Assembly (NCBI GenBank): GCA_025331565.1
Contig: JAFREQ010000003.1
Coordinates: 13,013,001-13,077,000 of the forward strand
Source of the DNA: Holacanthus passer
Taxonomy: Eukaryota; Chordata; Actinopteri; Pomacanthidae
DNA: 64,000 bases
Direction of reading: 5' to 3'
Shown one piece after another: positions 1 through 12,447 of this stretch (positions are counted from its first letter, which is position 1; every line of letters starts with the position of its first letter). A program made the translations under genes and the position numbers. The notes beneath the pieces were generated by a model that worked only from the letters and a program-made list of their open reading frames with translations, was not told the origin of the DNA and searched no databases.

Positions 1-1025
1 CAGTACAGCGACGAGAACATGATGGACCCGTACAACCTGGCCATATGCTTCGGCCCCACGCTCATGCCCACGCCGGACAGCCAGGACCAGGTCTCCTGCC
101 AGGCCCACGTTAACGAGATCGTCAAGACCATCATCATCCACCATGAGACCATCTTTCCAGATGCCAAAGAACTGGACGGACCCATCTATGAGAAGTGTAT
201 GGCTGGAGGAGACTACTGGTGAGGAGTGATGCATTAAGCTGATATCACTGTTAATTAATTATTAAAAGATGAAGTAAGTTTTTCAATCGGGTCAGGGTTC
301 AGTTTCTTGTTTGTAAGACACTTTTTTGCAAACAAGGTTTTGATTTCTGATCTTTGGGTTGGAGGACACACACTGTCTATCTCTGAGGTTAGAGGCTGGT
401 GGTTTTCTTATTCTATTATTTATTATTTTATTTTTTTACTGTGAATGCAGTGTGTTCTCAACCCTGCAGCCGTGCCAATAGTATGTCAGTGGAGTTGATA
501 TGAGTAGTTGCAGTACACAACCCAGTTAGGTGTCTGTGGTTAAGGAACATGACATGGTAGAAGTGTGTTTCAGAGCTGACTTTACACAGTGGACTCTTTT
601 CTAGTGAGACAGGCTGAAACAATCACTTTAATTAACACGATCACAGCAGGAGGAAAGAGAAAGGTCACCTGGCAGGGAGAGCATGATTAGATGAATTGCG
701 GCACATAGTCAAACAGATCAAACCTGAGGCCCTTTGCCAGCCCCACATCTGTAAGCAGTGCATATCACTTGTTTCTTCCTCTCGTTATCTGTCTCTATTT
801 CTCCCTTTCCATGCCTTCACATCACCACAGGCTGACTGAGGATTTATCTCTGGCTACAGCTAATCAGCCGTCTCAGCGCGACCACGTCCCCCCGGCAGGG
901 CACATGAAGCCCCGGGGAGATTTGTTGTCGTGGCTGCCTCCCTTTCTTGCAGAAGAGGAGGTGGCTGGTGACATGGGAGCATGGGAGGAGATAGTTCAGC
1001 TGCTGGCAGGGCTAATCTGTGGAGA

Positions 1026-1059
<34 letters not shown>

Positions 1060-4000
1060 TGTGTGTGTGTGTGGTATTACTGCCAGCTCTCTCAGCACGA
1101 TGCCAGAAGAGGACCATTTAGAAAAAGAAGCCCAACCACAGATAGAGGATCTAAGCTTCTAATAGAATGACCGCTACTTGAACTTCCTCTAGGTCTTATT
1201 AAATGTATAAAAAGCCTCCCTTCCTCCTTGTCATCTTCACTGAAATGAGATTTGAGCAAAAGTATTATATTGCAAACCGAATGTAGGAGATAAAATGTCT
1301 TCACACTGATTTTACTTCTTGGAAGAATAAACAGTACTTGAGAGGAAAATAATTCTTTCTTTTGGTCTGTTTTGTGAACTGACCCCTGACCTTTGACCCC
1401 TGACCCAGCCTTGACTGTGACCCTGACACTTTGTGCATTGTCCCCCACAGTGAGAGCCCCTACAGCGAGCATGGAGCCCTGGAGGAGGTAGAGAACGAGG
1501 GAGGGACAGAGACACACACCAGCGAGGACGGTGAGTGACAAGTGTGCATGCATGTAATACATAATCACACACATCACATCACACTTATTAGATTATGTGT
1601 GTGAATTGTCCTTTTTGCACCTTTGTTTTCTTATGATTCTGCACCAAACACATGAATTAAACTACACTCACACACACAAAATAAAATGCTGTCCTGTCCA
1701 TATGCTGTTTTCCTCGTGTTGGTGGTGCTGCGAGGGTTAAACCCGACTCTCTGCAGCTAATCCTGCCTTTCAGCCTGTTAAATGCAGTAACCTTGAAGGG
1801 CCAGGGATCTGGGCTCACAGTGATGGACAGCCATTCATATTCTAATGGTTCTGCTTCTCCTTTGGGGCCTCAGGACACTTCCACATCCCCCTTTTACAAA
1901 TTCCTTGGTGGTCTGCACCCACTGGGCCCCTTGGGAGAGGGATCCTCTTTCCCATCCTTGGGTTAAAATTTTCAATTCCAATTCAATTTCTTTTTTTTTT
2001 CATGAGCTTGTGAAAATAGTGATTTGTTAAAGTATTGCAAATGTATGGAGTAAGTGTCAGGTTTTTAATAGCTTTTCAAAAATGATACAGTCTGTGTTTG
2101 CTCTATGTTGAACTACATTTTAATGTGACCAAGGGAAATATGAAGAAATACAAAAAAAACCCCACCAGGCTCATATAGACTTTAGAGGATACAGGATGTC
2201 TCGTAGGCATGGTGGGATACGGTAAATGTGTGCGATCATACATGTGGTCCTTTTTTTTTGGAGTGAAATCGATACCAGTTGGTCTGGTCCAAATCAAATA
2301 GTGAGCGAGCGAGTTGAGACCAAAGTATCAGCCGGGGTCAGACGTTGTTAACATCCAGCGAATAGCAGAAAAAGACAATAAAACTTCCAGCTCATTAAAA
2401 AGTAATAAATATATGTGACAGAGAGCTGACCAGATGTAGACAGTGTGAGCAAAACGAGTCAACTTATAGCTGAGTAAAGTCTTTACCTTCATAACAGCAT
2501 TTCACGGCCAAAGAGGATTTTGGGGGCTCCCTGTCACTATACATCGTTAGTCTCCATAGACGAAATGAAAATATGATTCCTTTCATTCCATCACTCTACC
2601 TCATCATCTGGATGTCCTTTATAACTAAAAAAGACATCTGATGAGTCAGGGAAACTTGTGTATGTGAGGATTCCCACTGTTAAACACAGATGGCAGCGAT
2701 CAACTCTTTGAGTAATTAATGGAGGATTATGTTTTCCAGAAATCCCTTGCTACCATGGTTTTGTCTCTCAATGAGTCCCTCCCTGCCGAGGTCTTGAACT
2801 GCGGTCAAGTTATTGTCATCAGTTAATTTAAAATCCCCACGACCTCATTTAAGCCAAACCTATTCCCCTGCTTGGTTACCGGCGCTTGATTCTGCAGACT
2901 GGAGAAGTTTGAAATGTTTATTCTCTTCTCGAGGCTCAACATGTGTTTGCCCTCAACAGACAGACAGACAGGGAGAGGAGTAAAAGTCGTTCCACATGTT
3001 GGACTAAGTAGCTGTCTGGAAAGCCGGCCGACGCAGCCCCCCTGGAGTGTGTTAGAGCTCATTAGATGGTCTGGACTGAGCAGATTTACACTGAGCACAC
3101 ACACAAAGTAAAGCTAAGTGATTGTTGCTTTCATCGGGTGTTAGTGGAAAAAATGCATAGGAGGACAATTCTGTGGAGGACTGTTGATTTTTAACATAAA
3201 GATGGTGTCATGCTAGGTGTTTTATAAAGCCTCCCATTTTTATTTTTCAACCCTGTTTACCTGTGGAATGATCCAAACAGGTGTTTTTGGATCAGTCCAC
3301 AACTTTCACAGTCTTTTGTTGCTCCTGTCCCAACTTGTCTGAAACATGTTGCTGCCACCAAATTCAGAATAAGCAGATATTTACAAAATGAAGTTGATGA
3401 GGTCAAATATTAAATGTATTGTTTTGTACTGTTTCCAATTGAGAACATGTCAAAATGGATTTGCAAAAGTCACAAACAAGATATTCTGTCTGCAGCATGA
3501 TTAAAAACATGTTTAAAGATGGTTGCAGAAATGACATTTCTCTACAGAGCTGCTGTAAACTCTCACTCAGATGTATTTCATACTTCAGAACACTGGACAT
3601 TTAAGTACTGAAAGGAACAAACTGACACTGGGCTTCATCGTCATCTGTATTTTGAAAATCTTTACAGTTGCCCTCTTTATTTCTCACACTAATACCTGAC
3701 TAAAGGAACAATGGAGGCACAATCTGGGCCTGTACAGAGCCATACATTGTCCCTCGGGCGTATATGTCCTGAGGGCTGACACACATGACACTCTCGTGCT
3801 GTCATGGCTGGAGATGAACTGCCTGTTTTTAGAGTGGCGCTTCTCGAACACAGTCAATACATTGACGTTATCTGCCGGTAAATTCACGACAAGGTCAAAG
3901 GTGAGCTAACTGGCACATTGATTAGCCTATATATCACTCTGCGGCAGTATAGTAGGATGTCCTTGTTGTCAAGTGCCTCAGCGAGCGTACTGCTTATTGG

Positions 4001-7000
4001 ATTGCACATGTGTTTTACTCTGCTGGAGGGGTCATCCTTTTCCCTCATAAACAGCTGTGTCTACGTCCAGCGTGACGTCTCCTGCTGTTTGTTTCAGCAA
4101 GCACCTGATATTATTATTTGTCTTTGGATATAAGAGAAAAGGTTTTTATATACCCTCTCCTGTTGTATTGATCCTCACCGTATCTCACACCAGCCTCCTG
4201 CTCCCTTATTTCTATGTATGAACATGGATGTAGAGCAACATCCCACCGACTCCGCTCCACTGGCCTGTAAGACATCTGACAGTTCGTATCTCTTACACCG
4301 CAGGCCTCCAGCTCTCACGGCTCAACATTTCTTTAACTCCGCTCACAGTGCGTGTGTGTGTAACTTTGGGTGGTTGAGTCTGAAGCGATTCTCAGTTATA
4401 ATTGCACAACATGACAGAGGGGATCCTTTACCGCACTGAGATTTGAGTTTATGGCCTGCTGGTTTCAGCCACAGCCACGTCACTGCGCTGTTGGTGTGTG
4501 TGTGTGTGTGCGTGTGTGCGTGTGCATGTGGGTCTTGGATAAACATTTGCAGATGGATGGATCGGTTGAAGTGAGAGAAAGAGATGGAGAAAATAGAGAG
4601 GAAGAGAAATCCCCTGCACCGATAAGGGTTCTGTCAACTTTATTAACAGCCTTGTCCGCTGCAGTGCTGCACAATTAATTCAGGCAGTAAATTCACTTTT
4701 CATTGGAGCCACATCACATCCACCGTGTCAGTCCTGAAGTGAAGCAAGGGAGGTGGCAAGTTACTGGGGAAAAAAAATAAACTAGAAATAAATGAGGTTG
4801 AATAGGACCCTGAGAGAAGCGAAGAAACCTCCGCTCTGTATTTCCTCTCTCACGTGGCCTCTCTGCTCATCTGGGAATCACTTTCAAGCTCCTGTGAAAG
4901 ACATACCATGATGGCTTTTCACAGCCGATACAAGCTTCAGCCATTTCCTCTCTTCCCAGCTCATATAGAGAGCCTGTGTTAGGGCGAGGCTCCGTCTGTC
5001 CAGGGACCCCCTGTCTGACTTGAAGTGAGAAAACAAGACGGAGGGGGGCAGAGGGAGGAATAAAGAAGCTATTTTTAGACCTGTGTTGCTGGAGTGTGTG
5101 CACATTGGTTTGGAGACGCGTACCTTTGGAACAGGAGAGTCGACGACGCTGTTGTTGAAAATACTGATGTTTTCTTGGACTTGGAAGGAGAAATCAGTAC
5201 AAATAGATTAAAACAAAGCAAAACAGTAGCTGCTCATTTATCCACGTTCTAACTTTTCCTGGTCTTCCCCATGTTCATGTCCCATGTCACTGATCCGGGG
5301 CTCTGCTTGTACTGCTATCGAGTAGATATCAACCCAGTCTAATGAGCCATACAGTGAGTGACATGCCCCTGAGTCATATAGATCTCCTCTCACCAGCTTC
5401 TATAATTATCCTGCTAAAGCTCCTCAGGGCCTGTTGTGGCCCCGGCCCGGTGTTGTAGAGCCGGGTTACTGTGGAATCCAACTAAAATTACCAGCTGGCT
5501 CGGCACGCTTGAGCTCCATGTGCACAAACATGCTAGTATTAGACCTAATGCAAGACTCTGCTGCATCAGAGCCGGCATGTATTTGAGCGCACGTGTAAAA
5601 CTGCACCGCTTGTATCAATCATTACAAATGTCTGCATGTGCGATAATAGCCGTCTGTACTTGATGTCTTTGCCCTGTCTGACACACCTGACCTGTGTAAT
5701 CCTCTCTCCGTTGACAGAGGGCGAACCCATTGAAGCCATTGCCAAGTTTGACTACGTCGGGCGCTCTTCCCGAGAGCTGTCCTTCAAGAAGGGTGCCTCC
5801 CTGCTGCTGTATCAGCGGGCGTCAGAAGACTGGTGGGAGGGACGGCACAACGGCATCGACGGCCTGGTGCCACACCAGTATATTGTGGTCCAAGACATGT
5901 GAGTGTTTTTCTTGGAGAAAAATTTTAGATATTACTTAGTGATGCTTATATGTGTCTCATAAGAGTATGATTTAAGGCTGAACGACAGTATTATATTTAT
6001 GGTGACGTGGGAATCAAAGAGAATACGTTATAAGTTTGTATCAAAAATGTCGCATTCTTTTTCCTTTAAATACAAGCAAAGAAGCTGCTTGCATGCAAAG
6101 GTCAGATCAGCTCTAACGATCTAGTCTCACTGTTCATTTTTATCCTTTTGAAAATATGCAAAAGTGCTGTAGCCTTCACACTAAACTCAGTAATGTCTGT
6201 TGATTGATCCAGACAGAAATATGTTGGCAACTATTGAATGCATCGCCATGAAATCTTGTACGGTCATGGCCCCAAGGATTAATCCTACTGCCTTTGGTCA
6301 GCCCCTGATTTTACCTCACCAGCTTGTCACATGATTTTAAAAAATTCCAACAAGTGATCGTCTGAGGAAACATCCTAACCTGCTATCAGCTCCACTCGCT
6401 CGCCTTATAGTTGTGGTCTAGAAAAATCCTCCAGCTCTCCCTGATGATCCACCTGTAGGTTAAACACACATGTCCTTGTTGACTTTGCTCCATAAGAGGC
6501 CATCAGTCACCCGTAGGGTCGAGCATTCGGGACCTTCAGCCTCGTTTGTCCCCGCTCAGCCGTGGAGCATTCTTCATCTCCAGGGTCCTCGACCGGCCCT
6601 CCTGTCACTGTCTCCTGCTGTCAGCGCTAACAAGCCTACGCTCTGCCATGGTGACTGTTGGTGCCTAATGGACTGGATTCACTGTCTCGTTAGGACGGGA
6701 ACAGAATCACTCCAATCACTTAGTAGCTGGCCGACAAAATGGCCATTTAGAAAGCCTCCCCCTCTTCCCTCTTCTCTTCTTTCTCCCGCTGCTGTCCCGT
6801 CACTGTGCCTCTATCAATAATTCACCAGGAGGGCCACTGCTGATGGGCTGTCTTCTTAGTTAATGAAAGAGCAGGGGAATTTACAGCTGCACGGGTTGTC
6901 CCCGAGCTCGCTAACATCCTGCTCTCTACTTAAACAGAGCAGGGCTGACGAGCGTAAGAGCACACAGGGTTGCGATCTTCACTCGTCCCATAAAAGAGCC

Positions 7001-10000
7001 CTGAATAAAGCCCTGCAGAGAGACGTCTGAGAGACCACTTCAGCACAGGATGTCTCTCTCAAGACTCGACTGTCAGGGTGTTCCAACTTTCTCGTGTCTG
7101 TCTGTAAATGTTGTTTACCACCGCCTCTGCTCCGGAGAAGTGCTCGTCCTTGCTCTGTCTCCGCCTGCGTGCGCACTGAATAAGTGACTCGGCTAATACA
7201 CATCATCAGAGGCAGCAGTGCAGCTCAGTAGCTCTGATTACTGCCACCTGACAGGCACCAACTGTACCCAGTATCCAGTCACACACCTCACTGAAACCCA
7301 TACAGCTGGTGTGTGTGAGTGTGTGTGCACCACCAGAATACTAAGAGGCTCAGGAATATGACTCATCTGACTCTCTGGACCTTGAAGGGGGGGGGGAAGA
7401 GAGGGAGACGTGCTGAGTCGCAGGAAACTGATATCAAATACTGTCATCGAAGAACGGTGCAAATATGAAAGATCGACTGATTTGCTGATTTCTCTCTTTT
7501 TTTTTTTTTTTCCTGTCACTTCCTCTTGCTCTTTCCACGTCTCAATGTCACTCTGTCTCTGTGTCCCAGAGATGACAACTTCTCAGACACTCTGAGTCAG
7601 AAGGCTGACAGCGAGGCCAGCAGCGGGCACGCTGGAGAGGATAAATGCTCAGGAAAAGACATCGGCTCACCCACCGACACCAGGATCTCTGAGGCCTATA
7701 TTACCAGGTTGGTTGGGTTGGTTGCCATTATTGGACTGCAGTATTAAAGCCTCTCACTTTCTATAACTGACCTGATGAGTGATCTGATAAGTGGTATTTT
7801 AAATTGAAATTCACCAATGTCTGGGTCTGAAACACCTGATGTTGTGTTGGTATGTAGAGGAAAAAATCCTCTAGTGTCCTGAAAAAGATTTGTCTGTATT
7901 GTATGGTAACAGAATTTGGAAAGGGAATGTTATCATCTTCAGAAACTCACACTTAATGACCTGAAACCCCAGAAGAAAAGATGTGACAGTTCACAACAAC
8001 AGGCAAGCTTTGACTGAAACCCATAAAGGATCTTGCAGTATTTTAAAATACCTATGTTCATTATAAAGATGGGTGTTTAGAATTTCTTTGTCTCAACAAT
8101 GCAGCAGACATTGTTTTTTTTTCAAGGTTAACAAGTGTCAATTAGTGCCAGTCCTCCTGACACCGGTGTGGCCGATGTCTGACCACAACACATCTTGGAC
8201 TTCACATTGGCTTTATCTAATGAGAGCTGGCCAATCCAATAACCACTGACAGGACTGACAGCAGCAGCCTGTCTGCAACAAGCTCACTGTTGCATCATGC
8301 AAGGTGCTCAAATAGCTTCAGGTGTGAACACCAACACACACACAGACCCAAGACCCTTGAAATATTCACTTTATATTTTTATATAGAGATTTTCTTAGAC
8401 TGTATTAATCTGTATTTTCATCCTTTTATTTTAATGTAAACTTGCACCAAGAGCAGTTTAATCCCACAACGGCCACAATCGACTTCTCCCACTCTGTTTT
8501 CTTCCCACTGACCAGACAGTTCAAGTTGTAAAATATGAGTATTAAACACTCATTTCACAGTGGAACATACTGTGCATACGGAGTTGTGGCACACACACAT
8601 ATGCAGTCACACCTCAGTCTTCTCTGCTGGTCGCTTGCCAGCATTTCGTCTCCTGCTCCTTCTCTTCATTGCTGCAGTTCTGCTGGTGGAGTGAGCGACC
8701 TTGAAACGTCTGTTGCCGGCTCTTGCCAAACACTTGAACAAATGCTATTTTATTCCGAGCCACACTCACTCCCTCTACTTCCCTCTGTTGAAATGTTGAT
8801 GATTCATCCTAGAGGCAATATTTACACCAGCTGCAGGTATTTGTATGCGGACGGAGAATATATCTGAATGAATCATCAGCCTTAATGAAGCTCCTGGAAC
8901 TCCCAGAGCCAGTGTCTACAACACTCTCTACCTGTCACCAGCTCCCAGGTGATCCCCACCTCTCTCTCTCTCTCTTGCTCTCTTCATCTCCTGCCCACTC
9001 ACTTTTCAGCTCCTCCATTCAGACAATCCTCAGACGTGTTGAATCATTTATATCCTGAGCTTTATTTAGATATTCTCCTCTGCTGGCATTCTCAATCAAC
9101 AACACGCTCTCCAGACGGGACCTCTGCTAGAGTTTGGTATGACGACTACAGCAAGCTTCCTTATGAAAGACAGTTACTGTATATTAGTGGCTCTTTTTAA
9201 TGGCGGGGGTGCACGTTGATGGGCTCACACCATGTGTTACAGTTTTCTGGTTTGAAGAGAGGAACTCATGCACAGTAAACAAAGGGTGAGCTGTCGGTGT
9301 GGTGACAGCATGCAGACTAAGTTGCAGTGCCTGTTGTCGGGTCCCAGAGGGGGGCTGGTGTTATGAATGTAGACTGCTCCCCCTGCAGGTTGTCAGTGGT
9401 TCCTGCACTTGTTTACTGTTCCAGATTTCTCACTGCAGTAAAAAAAAAATAGTTTTCTCTCACCAGCCTGCACCTCTCCACTTTTTTTCCCCACAAAATC
9501 TAACTATGATCAGAAGCTATTCATTTAGGGTTTTTTGCACATTAAATCATATTTTTGAATGTTGTTTGCCAGCGTGTGAGCAGGTCTGGCTTTCAGAGTC
9601 TGACATAAGCACCCACGGCTGTTTGGATTGGCCTGACACTCTCTAGTTCACATAGACGAGCAGTTTTTCTATGGTGAGACGATGTGACTGGGGAGATGCC
9701 AAGCTGCAATTACATTCTGTGAGAGCGTCACGGTCCTTCATATCCGTGCTCATTATTGCTTTTTGTTTAGCACGGTGATGAAGCCGCCTGTAAATCTTAA
9801 TGATAGTAGCTGAGACAGCATTCATTACGCTCTCAAATGAAGCCATTTGCCTCAGAGAAGTGATTAAAGGATGAGTAATTCACTGCTTGTTCATCATCAC
9901 TAAGAACCAATAATGCAGACGGCAGACTAATTAAAAGAGTTAATCTGTCATGTATCAGCTTTTGCATGTTATTGATTTAATATTTGATAATGTTCTACCA

Positions 10001-12447
10001 ACTGCACAAGTGACTAACAAATAAAATGATACGATTAGTTTTCTTTTTCACCTGAAGAAAATAATCTGAATTTCTGCGATGTCATGTAATAAATATGAGG
10101 CAACTCCCGTCATCTAGCTGCTGGACAGAAAGTGATCGCCACTGCTTTGACTCAGGCTGTAGCTGCTGTAGTGCTGGTAGTCATAAATATGCACAGCCTA
10201 TTGGAGCCATAGTGAGGAGGATGTGCTCCCCTGTTGGCCTTTTATGGAGCAGAAGATCCGCTTCAAGGGAGTGGATGTTGCTGTGGAAAAACATCACGCG
10301 TAACTGAACAAGCATGAGTGTGTGTGAGGACGAAGGAGTGTGTGTGTTTGAGCAGACGCATGCATCCATGTTCAGGTCTATCTCCCCATGTTTCAGATGC
10401 ATGTGTCAGATTAGGTGTGTGGACGGTGCTGTGTTGGTCCAGGTTCACATAGAGGACAGCCTCCATGTGAGCCTCTGCCAGGGAGCCTGTTTTGGTGCTC
10501 TGATGAACCACAGGCCTCCCTCCTCTGGCCGATAGCCAGGTCCTCCCTACCTGCTCTCCAAATAAGCTTGTCTGAGCCGTGAGACGCTGACTTCAGGGTT
10601 CCTCTTACAACACTGATGACTGACGATGCAAGCGAGCCCACATATTGTAATATATACTGTGGAAGTTGTGGATCCGGTTCTTCATGTCTCAAAATTAGTG
10701 TTTTCAGACCTGAAGGAAGCCCTTATATGACTTCAAGAATTTAGGGCCTAAATTATTGAAGACATAGCAGTCAATCCAAAAACAGTTTACAAGAAGCAAG
10801 GTGGCGCAATAGTAACTAAATGATTGCTTAACTCAGAGTGTGCTGTTTGGGTAAAAAATGAAAAGATGAAAGCTGTAATGTACTAAATAAATATTTCCCT
10901 TTGGCGTTTCCTCTCCATCCCTCTCTTCTATCTCAGCAGGCACAAGAAAAGATCAGAGCCACCATCTCGGCGGCCCCCTGCCCGCCCCAGCGATGTCCAC
11001 TGCATGGTGCATCCCTCCCAGCATGGTCATGGAGGACACGGAGGCACCCCAGAGATGGGCTCCCCAGTTCTAGGCCACTTCAGCCCCCGGGACATGCTGC
11101 GGAGTCGCAACCACATGCCCATGGACAGCCCCGAGCGCCGCCGCCGCACGGGCCACGGCAGCTTGACCAACATCAGCCGCCACGAGTCGCTGAAGAAGAT
11201 GGAGAGCCCCCCGATTCGCCGCTCGACCTCTTCGGGCCAGTACACAGGTTTTACCGACGCCCACCACCACCACGGAGGCAAGCCCCTGGATCCGGAGACC
11301 ATCGCACAGGTCAGCGCGGGAAGAGCGGCGACCCGACCGCAGCTCCCTCCACCATCAAAGCCCTGCCCTGCCCTGTAAAAACATAGTCAGTCCCTGTCTT
11401 CTGCTTCCTCTGGCTGCAACTGTGTCTGTGTGCTAAATACACGCAAAAAGACAAGCTTCACAGGCAGCAGACAGCAGGGGCCGTAGCTCGACACTGGGAC
11501 TCATCACAGTAGTTTTACTGCAAAAGAACAACTACAAAATATATCAGTGCTTAGCTGGTAATAATTTGTGCTCAAGCAGATATCTGCTGGCTCTGATTTG
11601 ACTGTTGTCACATAAAACCACAATTGATTAGAATGCAGAGGTCACAGAGAGCACTTTAAACTGTGCTGGGCTGTCTGTCTGCCTACTGGGAGCATGCTCA
11701 GATGAACATGGCTTGTCATTTCTGCATCTCCTTCGTTAACCAAAGTCATTAGCATGCAGAGGGAGAGGTGTCGGTGCAAAGTAATACTCTCGACTAACTC
11801 TCTGCATGTATAATGCATGCTTGGTGCTTTCTTGAGAAACTGTCACTGTGGCTGTCTGTTAACAACACTTTTTTATGTTTTCTACCACACCGTACTCTAC
11901 CTTCTCTCATGTCTTCGCTGTTCATATCATTTCTCTTCTACCTATTTTTTTCATTTTTTTTCTTGTCTCTCCCTCATCTCTCTCACCAGTGTTACTATCC
12001 TCCTTCTACTCTTCTCTTACATGCACTCTCTGTCTCCTGCAGGACATAGAAGAAACTATGAACACTGCTCTGAATGAGCTGCGCGAGCTGGAGCGCCAGA
12101 GCTCGGCCAAGCACGCCCCCGATGTGGTGCTGGACACCCTGGAGCAGCGGCAGACCTCCGGCGGCAGCGGTGGCGGGGGTCCCACGCCGGCCAGCTCCAG
12201 CGAGTCCCTCAGCCCCATCCACGGCGTCATGCTGAGGTCCACCGCCAACACTGAGCCACCCATCCGCCGCAGCACCAGCTCCTCCAGCGATACCATGAGC
12301 ACCTTCAAGCCTGTGGTAGCACCCCGCATGGGGGTGCAGCTCAAACCCCCTGCCTTGAGGCCCAAGCCCATGGTCCTGCCCAAATCCAGCCAGGCCTCAC
12401 AGCCTCCAGCTCCTCAGGACCCTCTGGACAAGTCCTGCACCATGTAA
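1..12447 (+). CDS. srgap1: SLIT-ROBO Rho GTPase-activating protein 1, 3' part (six exons)
   Basis: C-terminal part of an F-BAR/RhoGAP/SH3 protein that acts below Robo receptors, switching off Rho-family GTPases and shaping membranes in migrating cells and neurites. The upstream part lies outside the window. Exons by GT-AG and phase: 1-218 (end of RhoGAP, DENMMDPYNLAICFGPTLM), 1451-1530, 5718-5898 (SH3: AKFDYVGRSSRELSFKKG, then EDWWEGRHNG and the GLVPHQYI end), 7570-7707 (DDNFSDTLSQKADSEASSG), 10940-11309 (Pro/Ser/His-rich, RRRRTGHGSLTNISRHESLK) and 12043-12447 (coiled DIEETMNTALNELRELERQS, end DKSCTM, stop TAA). The FSDTLSQKADSEASSG block, the IRRSTSSGQYTGF block and the DKSCTM end fit SRGAP1 better than SRGAP2 or SRGAP3 as I remember those proteins. 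A Gly-rich insert (GGSGGGG) in the last exon seems fish-specific. Whether this is the a or b paralogue cannot be told. Confidence 0.93.
219..1450 (+). other. srgap1 intron with a GT microsatellite
   Basis: Intron between the RhoGAP end exon and the short SPYSEHGALEEV exon. The donor is TG|GTGAGG and the acceptor is CCCCACAG. It holds a long TG tract at about 1026-1073. Open frames across it are repeat-derived. I see no other feature. Confidence 0.8.
1026..1073. repeat. (TG)n microsatellite
   Basis: About 24 TG units with one TA interruption, intronic in srgap1. Confidence 0.97.
1531..5717 (+). other. srgap1 intron (4.2 kb), no gene
   Basis: Long intron before the SH3 exon, with donor G|GTGAGT at 1531 and acceptor ending at 5717. 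It contains a short GT-rich tract (about 4493-4530) and mixed AT-rich sequence. No open frame resembles a protein family. Regulatory elements are possible but cannot be named from sequence alone. Confidence 0.75.
5718..5898 (+). CDS. srgap1: srgap1 exon encoding the SH3 domain
   Basis: This 181-base exon holds nearly the whole SH3 fold. It has the ALYDY-like start (AKFDYVG), the RT-loop acidic/basic stretch, the WW pair of the ligand groove (EDWWEG) and the terminal PHQYI (SH3 proline/tyrosine pocket). In srGAPs this domain binds proline-rich partners such as the Robo CC3 motif. The acceptor is TTGACAG and the donor is CAT|GTGAGT. The junction to the next exon makes a codon AT|A (Ile) where I recall Met in mammalian SRGAP1, a conservative change. 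Confidence 0.9.
5899..7569 (+). other. srgap1 intron (1.7 kb)
   Basis: Donor GTGAGT just after the SH3 exon. The acceptor, GTGTCCCAG, follows a long T tract at about 7497-7512. No coding potential is seen. Confidence 0.75.
7708..10939 (+). other. srgap1 intron (3.2 kb) with a possible conserved non-coding stretch
   Basis: Intron between the DSEASSG exon and the proline-rich exon. Most of it is featureless. The part near 9640-9990 is unusually free of simple repeats and holds several homeodomain-core sites (TAATTA, TGATTAAA). I think it could be a conserved non-coding element but cannot align it. The intron ends at a tandem acceptor, CAGCAG (10934-10939). Confidence 0.6.
11310..12042 (+). other. 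srgap1 last intron
   Basis: Donor CAG|GTCAGC after ETIAQ and acceptor CTCCTGCAG before DIEETM. The pyrimidine-rich second half (about 11880-12040) serves as the polypyrimidine tract and gives a long spurious open frame. No separate feature is seen. Confidence 0.8.

Noticed and set aside
860..1117. Thr/His- or Val/Cys-rich frames over CA/GT tracts (also 4343-4680, 43068-43325, 53731-54038, 58999-59218)
   Set aside because: They are dinucleotide repeats read as protein, not genes.
11027..11302. Minus-strand open frames over GC-rich srgap1 exons (also 12006-12383)
   Set aside because: They are shadows of the + strand coding exons, produced by high GC content.
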